In this document: piece after piece, positions 57,381 to 64,000 of the stretch
Position numbering within the stretch: the first letter of the stretch is position 1
How the letters are laid out: each line of letters begins with the position of its first letter
Assembly: GCF_000340215.1 (NCBI RefSeq)
Contig: NW_006921549.1
Location: forward strand, 186,001 to 250,000
Source: Pseudocercospora fijiensis CIRAD86
Taxonomy: Eukaryota; Ascomycota; Dothideomycetes; Mycosphaerellales; Mycosphaerellaceae
Length of the DNA stretch: 64,000 nucleotides
Reading direction: 5' to 3'
Notes under the pieces: model-generated
What the model was told of the DNA's origin: nothing
The model's database searches: none
The model's input: only the letters and a program-made list of their open reading frames with translations
Made by a program: the position numbers and the translations under genes

Positions 57381-60300
57381 TTAGTCTCGGGATCTAGCTA
57401 TAATTCTAGGCGGTCTTCGTCGCTAGACTAGTCGAGCTCCTCCTCGGAGTTAGAGTTAGATAGCTAGAAGTCTAGTTTACTATCGGAATCAACATCGGAA
57501 ATGCTCTACGCGCAATTAATACGTATATAACCCTCCCTTTCTTTATAAGTTATTCCTAATAGCTTACTAAGATGTATCTAGGGATGCGTATAGTTGTCGG
57601 GTAGAATAGGATCTATAATCGCGGTAGGATCCTCCTCTCGATAGGCATTTAAGGCGGGTAGAGGGTCTATAGAGGCATTAACTTCCTCCTCGGTTAGGGG
57701 AGGGTAGGTAGGCTCTCTTAATTCGACGACCTTCTTTAGGTTAGCCCGGGGGTGCGAGTGCTTTAAGGTAGCACTATTAAGTTCCTAAAGACGGTACGCG
57801 GAACTATCGTAAAGGACCTCCTATACTCTATAAGGCCCTTTCTATTTAAAGGCTAGCTTATAGGAGTAACTATATTCTAACTCGGACCGGTATAGGAGAA
57901 CTATATCGCTAACCTTTAGAGGCTCCTAATTAACAGTATTATAGTCATTAAAATACTGCTTAGCCTCTTTACGAAGGCGCCGTTATCGAGCAAGACCCTC
58001 CTAAGAAGTCGTAGTTATATCCTTAAGAGCCTTAGCCCGTAGGGTAAGGAGATCTGCCCTCGTACGAACAGACCCCTAATCGTAAACGCTATACGTACGA
58101 TAGGACAACTTAATAGGAAGAACGGCGTCCCTCCTAATTATAAGCTCTACTAGCGTAAGTCTAGTCGTATCGATAATAGTAGTTCGATCCGCCTAGAGAA
58201 GGGCTAGAACGCGGGTAGAGATAGGAACGGACCTGTCCCCTCTATTAGTTATCTTAGATAGGGCATCAATTAAAGACCGATAGCTACGCTTAATAATAGT
58301 ATTCGACTAGGGATAGTACGGGGAGATACGAACGTTTTTCGCCCTATACGAAACAAGTAGCTCTTAAACTTCTTTAGCTATATTGTTCGTAGCGTTGTCT
58401 AAGATAATCTCGTAAGGTATTCCCTAGCGGCAAAACAGATCCTTAAATAGGAAGGTAGCTATATTACGAGCATTAATAGCGCCGTAGCCCTTATAGAAAT
58501 AATAGGCCTCCGGCTATCGAGAAAGACCTTCCTAAATAATATAGAGGCTATTGTTACGACTAAGATAGACCCTATCGCTATACTATCGCTCTCCGACTAA
58601 TTAGGTAGCAGGAATACGTAGCTCTCCTAGACGTCGGTAGCTATTCCTAAAATTGCACTTAGGACAGCTCTTATAGTAGCGAGAGACATTAGCCTATACG
58701 CCGTCCTACTAGTAGCGCCGACGAAGGACATCGAAGGTGCCCTCCGCCGCCCGGTAGCCGAGCTTATCGTAAACGGAACGAAGGATCTCTTATCGGGTCG
58801 CTAGGTCGTTAATAATACGCTAGAGAGGTATATTAACTATCGCTTGCCGCTAAAGGATTCGATCTTTAACTAGGAATCGTCGAGAATAGCGAATAACCCG
58901 ACGGTATTAACTCTTTAATAGGCTAGGCGCTTTCTTCGTATAGGTTAGGAAGTAGGCGATATAATAGGAGTCGTCGGAGTAGACCCTATTAAGGATATTA
59001 TCCCTCTCTAGTTTATCCGCCTTAGCTTTAGCCTAGTCGTTATCGTTAGCAGTAGGGCTCTCGTCGGGCTAGTTACTAGGTTAGTCGCTAGGTTAGTCGT
59101 TAGTAGTAGGCCTAGTAATCGCTAGTATAGCATTGATATAGAAGGCAGCGAAGAAGGTACGGTTAATTACCGTATCGATATCCTCTTCTTCTATTATCTC
59201 GGCGATGTCCTCTTCTATAGCGGGCCTTCTAGAAAGGCTATCCGGTCTAGTATACTTCTTGCTAGGAACGTAGAAGACATCGAAATTAAACAAATAGATC
59301 TAGGCAACCTACCGAGCTATCGTAGAGTTTAGTAGGTCGGAGGCTATACGGTTAAGTTAATAGACTAGCGTCTAAGCATCGATTTCTAAGCGAAAGAATA
59401 TACTAAAGAGCTATAGTCGGAACTTCTTTAGAGCCTTATAGACTCTAAGGCATTCTCGCTTGCTAGTATCGTATCGGGCCTCGATCGGTTTCTATAGTCC
59501 GGAGTCGTACCTAATAGGATAACGCAAGGATAGCTCCTTACGGTTATACTGCATTAGTATCTCGCTATAGCCTTCCCCGCTCGAGTCGATAGTAACAATT
59601 ATTAAACCCGTACCCTCTAAGTAGTTAATAGATGTTAGTGTAGGTACGCTAACGAGCGCCTTAGTTACCGTATCCTTAGCCGCTTAGTAAACGGAGGTCT
59701 ATTCGAATTTAGCATCCTTCTTAAGTAAGGCGTATAAGGGCTTATATACTAATACAAAGTTCTCGACCTAGATACGGAAGTAGGAAACTACTCTAAGCTA
59801 GGTTCGGACATCCTTCTAATAGGTAGGATCCGGTTAGGATACTATCTTTAGGACCCGTACATTATTAGAATAGCGGCCGTTCTTATTAGTTACAAACCCG
59901 ACAATGTTTATTCGTTTATATAGGAGCTAAAGCTTCTCCTTATACACCGTTAGGTTGGCTCGCTCTAGGTCGTAGAGGATACTATCGAGGTTCTAAATAT
60001 GTTCGAGAAAGAACCTACGGATGCTAGGCTCTACTTCTTTATTGTCGTACCTAGTTTTAGGGCCCTTAATACCGATGTCGTCGAGGAAAGGCATCGCTAT
60101 ATAGGAGATATAGGCCGCGAGGACTTAGTTTATAATGCGAACGAACTAGGCTACGGAGTTGGTTACCCCTTAGGGAAGGGTAGTTTGTCTATATAGCCTA
60201 AGAGGTGTCTCGAAACTAGTAAGGTCCCGACTGTTAGGGTAAAGAGGAATTTAGTCGTAGCCCGAGAAAACGTTAACTAGTAAGGCTATAACACAGTTAG

Positions 60301-61080
60301 TAAAGGCTTCCGAGAATCTATTAGTCTCCGGAGGAAGGTTAGTATCTCTAATCGTAACCGCATTAAACTTTTATATAGCGTTAATTAGGCGGTACTTCTT
60401 TAGTTCCCTAGGAGCTGTCTTCTTCTAAACTAGGAAGTATAGATTGCGATACGAGGCATAGGAAGGTTCTAAGGTACTAGCCTTTATACGCTATCGTATT
60501 ATATCCTTAACTATACCTCGTAGGCTCGGGTTTAGCTTAAAACCTAGGTAGGCCTAAGGCTTATATTCGATCGTTCGGATCCTCTACGGAGGGGCAACCT
60601 CCGGATTTATCCTACCTAGGTAAGTAAAGTTATATACTAACACGGCCTCGCGATTGTATAGAAGCTCGTATAGCAAATCTAGTTTACGCTCCGAAAGCTC
60701 GATACTAGGTTTGATTTTTGCAAGCCTCTCCTCTATTAGCCTTAACCCCCTAAGGATAGTAGAGAACTTTTTAGTAATATATTTCTAATCGTACGGACTA
60801 TCCCTAGGTAGTAGTGTCGCCTCCCAATTAAGGCACTTCTGTCGCTAGTTAGGATTTCCGCTAGGATTAGACCTATCGGTAATATATACGCTACCCTTTA
60901 TAGGCTTGATCTTGTTAGCTACCCTCTTATATAGGGTATATATACTAATCGATTGTCGAACCCGAGCTCTCTCTCTTTGTCGCTAGGCCTAGAGATTAGC
61001 GCAACAAAATAGCGCGTAAACCTCTTTAGAAGTTTCCTTAAGTCGATAGGTATACAACTAGTAGTCCTAATTTATAACGC
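57381..61080 (-). pseudogene. pol of element A2/C: RT, RNase H, integrase
   Basis: Minus-strand domains in order: RT with LPKG, the catalytic FLDD at 60088-60077 followed by IGIKGPKTRY, a motif typical of one group of fungal Gypsy elements; degraded RNase H (~59700-59350); integrase with zinc-binding CPKCN (~58650), ILDNA plus NNIAKEVQELLVSYRAKNVR (~58370-58420) and YPQSNTIIKRSYRSL where catalytic Glu reads Lys; a C-terminal SH3-like part (VSDIVLLYRSELEY, KHSHPRANLKKVVELREPTY) and an acidic tail EEELD near 57430. No chromodomain. Stops are TAG/TAA. The frame start near 61080 follows a palindrome copy, so pol may have been a separate ORF from gag-protease. Confidence 0.85.
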
Positions 61081-61100
61081 CGGCGAAAACGTTAGATTCG

Positions 61101-61125
61101 TAATAATACCCCCGGGGTAGCATTA
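61101..61125 (-). repeat. Recurrent near-palindrome between protease and RT frames (A2)
   Basis: Minus strand AATGCTACCCCGGGGGTATT. It lies between the protease-bearing frame and the RT-bearing frame, consistent with an inter-ORF position, although a continuous reading through it is also possible. Confidence 0.75.
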
Positions 61126-61179
61126 GACTCGCGTTCTAATTAGTTAGTTCGGGTAGACCCGCCTCCGGTAATAATACTT

Positions 61180-64000
61180 GCGACAGTATTATTACCTTAA
61201 CCTGCGTAGTAGGTATAGGTAGTCGTTATATTATACTCGCTATCGCTTCGAGCACTCGTCTTCTTAGTATAGAGCCTAGAAACTTGCCTTAACGTACAGA
61301 GCGGCGCACTTCTAGAAATGACCTATTTAAGCTATACTAACTTATAGCGCAGATTGCCGGTCTTATAACCGCGCCGTAGCGTTTCCCGAAGACCGTTTAG
61401 AAGCAGTAAGGATATCCTCGTAGGACTTGCAGCTAGTGTTGCCGATATAACTAGTAAATACGACTCGGTTGCCCTTCTAGTTAGCGATAGTTCCCTCCTA
61501 GGAGCTATCGTCGCAGTTGCGCTAAATACCTCGGGTTATACGAGACTATAGTCGACTTAGAATAATTAGCGTGTTTAGGTCGGCGGCAATCTAGAAGGTA
61601 AAGGAAAAGCATATACCGAAGGCGTCTACTATAATATTGTAGTAGGCACCTACTAGCGCAACCTCCCTATTTACTCCCTATATACTAAGGGAAATATCTC
61701 TATTTATTAGCAGTCGGAGCTATTTAGCCTAACGCTCACTTATAATAAGTAACTCCGAACTATTATTAAGCATTGCTAGCATCTATTAACTATAGCTCCC
61801 GATAGTAACTTAAATATAGATAGCGGGAACTACGGCGAAGGAACGGGTAACTACGGAAAGGTCTACATTATTAGGGATAGAATAAAGTTCCTTAGGTCGA
61901 GGAGGTCCTACTCGACCGATTTGTTAGCTAGTAAACCGGACAGCCTTAATAGAGACTAAAACTAGAGTAGGGTCGGGATTATTACTATCCCCTCGGCCTA
62001 TCTCCTTAACTCCCTCTTCGTTAGCATTATCGATAGTCTCTTAGTTCTCGTAGGTTACCGATTCGCCTTCTACTAACTCTTAGGTACCTAAAAATTTAGG
62101 AAGGAACTATAGGGAAGAGACGTCGATATAGTCTTCTCGTCCCTATTTTCGTCGGAGGGTAGCGAGGTCTTTTATAAAGGTAGCATCGTTAGGGATTCGG
62201 CTCTAGAATAGGTTAGTAGGCAAACCGTATACTAGTAGCTCTCCTATAGACACATTAGACTTGAGGTCTAGGAACTATAAAGCCTAGAAGAGAGCGTTTG
62301 CCTTTGTGTCTAAGGAGTTAGCTAGGCTAGTACTATACTTTTTTATATACCTATTAAAGCGAAAGCTTTTTAGGTCGGATAACTTCCGTTTATAGGCAGG
62401 TAGGTTAGCTAGGCCTAGGGTACTACTAATGTCGGTAGCAACATCCTCTATATCGACCTCTAGAGTCTCTAGGACGACTAGGCTTTCTATAGGTAGGGTG
62501 CTAGGTGCGGTGCTAGGTACGGTACTAGATCGGGTAGCACGGTCTATAGCTGTCTAGAGAGTCTTAGTTTTAGCGGTTAACTCTCGCTATTGCTTAGCCT
62601 TATCGGCCGCCTTATTCTTTAGTACTCTAGTAGGGGCTACCGTACTAGGGCGAGTAGGGTTCTAAGGGCTCTTGCCCTTGTTTTAGGACTAGGTCTAAGA
62701 CCGTATAGCAGCGTAGACATCTATACTGTTCTTAGTAACCGCGTAAACGTTAGTAACTACGTCCGGATCCTAAGAAACAAAGTTGACCTTAATAGGCTTA
62801 GTAGTACTATTACTGCTCCGCTCCTTAACCTATTTTGCCCTAATCTTCTAAGTTTCTCGTTTAGTAATAGCGGCGAGGGTACTATTCCTAGTGTCCTTAA
62901 ACTCGATCTTGCCGCTATACTTCTTTTCTAGAAGGGTCTTTAGCTAAGGCAGCTTCGGGGCTCTCCGATCCTATTCGAAATCAATCTTGTTACCGGTGTC
63001 TATATAGTAGAATCGGCTATTTACTTGCATAATAAGCTTCCTTTTAAGAAGCTCTTTCTAGATAGGGCAGGACGATTAGACATATTTAAACCCGCTATAT
63101 ATCTAGCACTTACCGTCTAAGTTAGAATAGATCTTCCGTATAGCGTAGACATCTACTAAAGGGGCTTTAGGGTAGTTAGGATCTAAAACCTAGTAGACTA
63201 GTAGTATATCGCCTAGTATAGTAGTATTAATAACCTCCCTAACTCGCTGTAATGCTTTCGCATTTAGGTTTAGCTAGGCTAGGGATTTAGCTAAGTCCGT
63301 AATATCCTAAGAGTACTTAGTAATAGTAGGAGTTACGGTCTTAGGACCACTTTGCGATTTAGGAAGGAACTTAGGTCCCTTGCTTCCTAAGGCTTCTTTC
63401 CTAACCTGCGCTAGGTTATTCCGGTCTTCGCCGTAGATAAACTTCCTCGTATCGGCTATACTATTAATGTCGGCCTTAATATATACTAGGACCTCTTTGT
63501 ATTTCCTAAAGCTCTTAGGATCGGCCTCGCTAAGCTTATAGCGACGGAAGATACGCTAAGCTATAGGCTACGGCAATCCCTAGAGGAGCAGCCTCGTTCT
63601 CTAAGAGTTCTCGAGGTTACTCTGCTCGATGCCGTCCGCTAACTCGACAAATTCGCGGACGTACCCCTTTAGGTCGTTATCCTTAGTACGCCTTACTAAG
63701 TAGAGGGTTTCGAGCTACGCGCGACTGCCTTTAATACGACGGCTATCGCGCTCCCGATACTCCCTTAGAAAGGCTAACCTAAAGACCTCCTAGTTAGCAT
63801 TAGACTTGTCGTCCTTTTCTAGGTAGCTAACTAGGGTTCTAAGGGTTCGGTAAAGCTTAGTGCTAGTAGTCCTCGTAAGGGACCGGATCTTGTACTAGTC
63901 GGACTCTCTATCGAGCTCGTACTTAATTAGGCCTTCCTTAAAACGCTCTATATACACTATAGCGTTCTACCCTTCGAACAAGGGGTTTGTAGTGCTCCCT
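61180..64000 (-). pseudogene. gag and aspartic protease of element A2/C (5' end outside window)
   Basis: Reading from 64000 on the minus strand gives a classic retrotransposon gag: NPLFEG, YIERFKEGLIKYEL, YVREFVELADGIEQSNLE, and the zinc knuckle at 63108-63063 (C-x2-C-x4-H-x4-C, with the second Cys and the His now Tyr: YSGFKYV). A long linker rich in Thr/Ser/Pro follows, with Pro-Ser-Thr repeats near 62500-62560. The protease is NNSSELLIISERWAK (~61745), where the catalytic Asp-Ser/Thr-Gly has been altered, then LVGAYYNIIVDAFGICFSF. The N-terminus is cut by the window edge. Confidence 0.82.

Larger units (their letters stand above)
53152..64000 (-). mobile_element. Ty3/Gypsy retrotransposon copy A2 with gag, pol and downstream ORF3 (5' end outside window)
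   Basis: Reading on the minus strand from 64000: gag with zinc knuckle, aspartic protease, RT, RNase H, integrase (to ~57380), a ~1-kb spacer, ORF3 (56392-53627), polypurine tract (53447-53431) and LTR (53430-53152). All parts share strand and spacing, and the ORF3-LTR part is present in inverted orientation at 1-3909. The gag N-terminus and 5' LTR are outside the window, so the element exceeds 10.8 kb. It has less RIP damage than A1 (more surviving CAG/CAA/TGG). No chromodomain follows integrase. Confidence 0.85.

Noticed and set aside
57740..57760. Another copy of the recurrent palindrome (CCCGGGGG near 57745)
   Set aside because: It lacks the flanking AATGCTAC/GTATT arms and lies inside the integrase C-terminal frame.
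59093..59293. 66-codon minus-strand open frame as a separate gene
   Set aside because: It lies within pol between RNase H and integrase, in the expected orientation, and reads as part of that polyprotein (VPSKKYTRPDSLSRRP is typical of that junction).
59999..60196. 65-codon plus-strand open frame
   Set aside because: Antisense of the RT active-site region of element A2/C.
1..64000. A ciliate-type genetic code with TAA/TAG read as Gln
   Set aside because: Many in-frame TAG codons sit where Trp is conserved (chromodomains, hAT core), and His/Cys-to-Tyr and Asp-to-Asn changes accompany them. CA/TG depletion also affects non-coding LTRs. Mutation explains all of this; codon reassignment does not.

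Overview
The window contains no intact protein-coding gene. It is a transposon graveyard from a filamentous ascomycete (Pezizomycotina-type) genome, heavily mutated in the manner of repeat-induced point mutation (RIP). CpA and TpG are strongly depleted and TpA is abundant, while CpG, CpC and CpT remain common. As a result almost every Gln codon (CAA/CAG) and Trp codon (TGG) has become TAA or TAG, His and Cys codons often read Tyr, and catalytic Asp can read Asn. Long reading frames can still be followed if TAA/TAG are read as lost Gln/Trp; TGA is almost absent from them. This explains why no open frame exceeds about 94 codons.

Layout. (1) 1-3909: 3' end of a large Ty3/Gypsy element (copy A1), holding a 913-codon downstream ORF ('ORF3'), a polypurine tract and an LTR. 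It sits inside the pol gene of a second Gypsy element, whose remainder follows at 3910-6660. (2) 6661-11434: degraded sequence with an LTR-like remnant and two unrecognised frames. (3) 11435-18623: complete but dead chromovirus B (LTRs, gag, pol, chromodomain, 5-bp target duplication). (4) 18624-21566: unrecognised sequence with a 476-codon frame, interrupted by (5) chromovirus D, 21567-28457 (two 187-bp LTRs, duplication CTTAC). (6) 28536-31841: element E, two 189-bp LTRs (duplication TACTA) around one continuous ~970-codon frame with no reverse transcriptase. (7) 31847-37276: unrecognised frames. (8) 37285-46840: a 9.6-kb hAT DNA transposon with exact 8-bp duplications and an unusual dispersed TAGCCGG motif. 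(9) 46849-49535: a 502-codon unrecognised frame. (10) 49540-50465: short inverted-repeat element F. (11) 50470-53151: no recognised gene. (12) 53152-64000, minus strand: the second, longer copy (A2/C) of the element in (1), showing gag, protease, RT, RNase H, integrase, then ORF3, polypurine tract and LTR.

How the parts relate. The two copies of the ORF3-bearing Gypsy element lie in opposite orientation about 49 kb apart. Comparing them fixes the ORF3 frame and shows that it lies downstream of pol within one retrotransposon. A near-palindromic GC-rich motif recurs in the spacers of this element and just after pol of chromovirus B. The best candidates for undescribed biology are ORF3, the RT-less element E with its giant ORF, the recurrent palindrome, and the motif-studded hAT element with accessory frames. 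No tRNA, rRNA or CRISPR was seen. All frame readings were made by eye without database searches.
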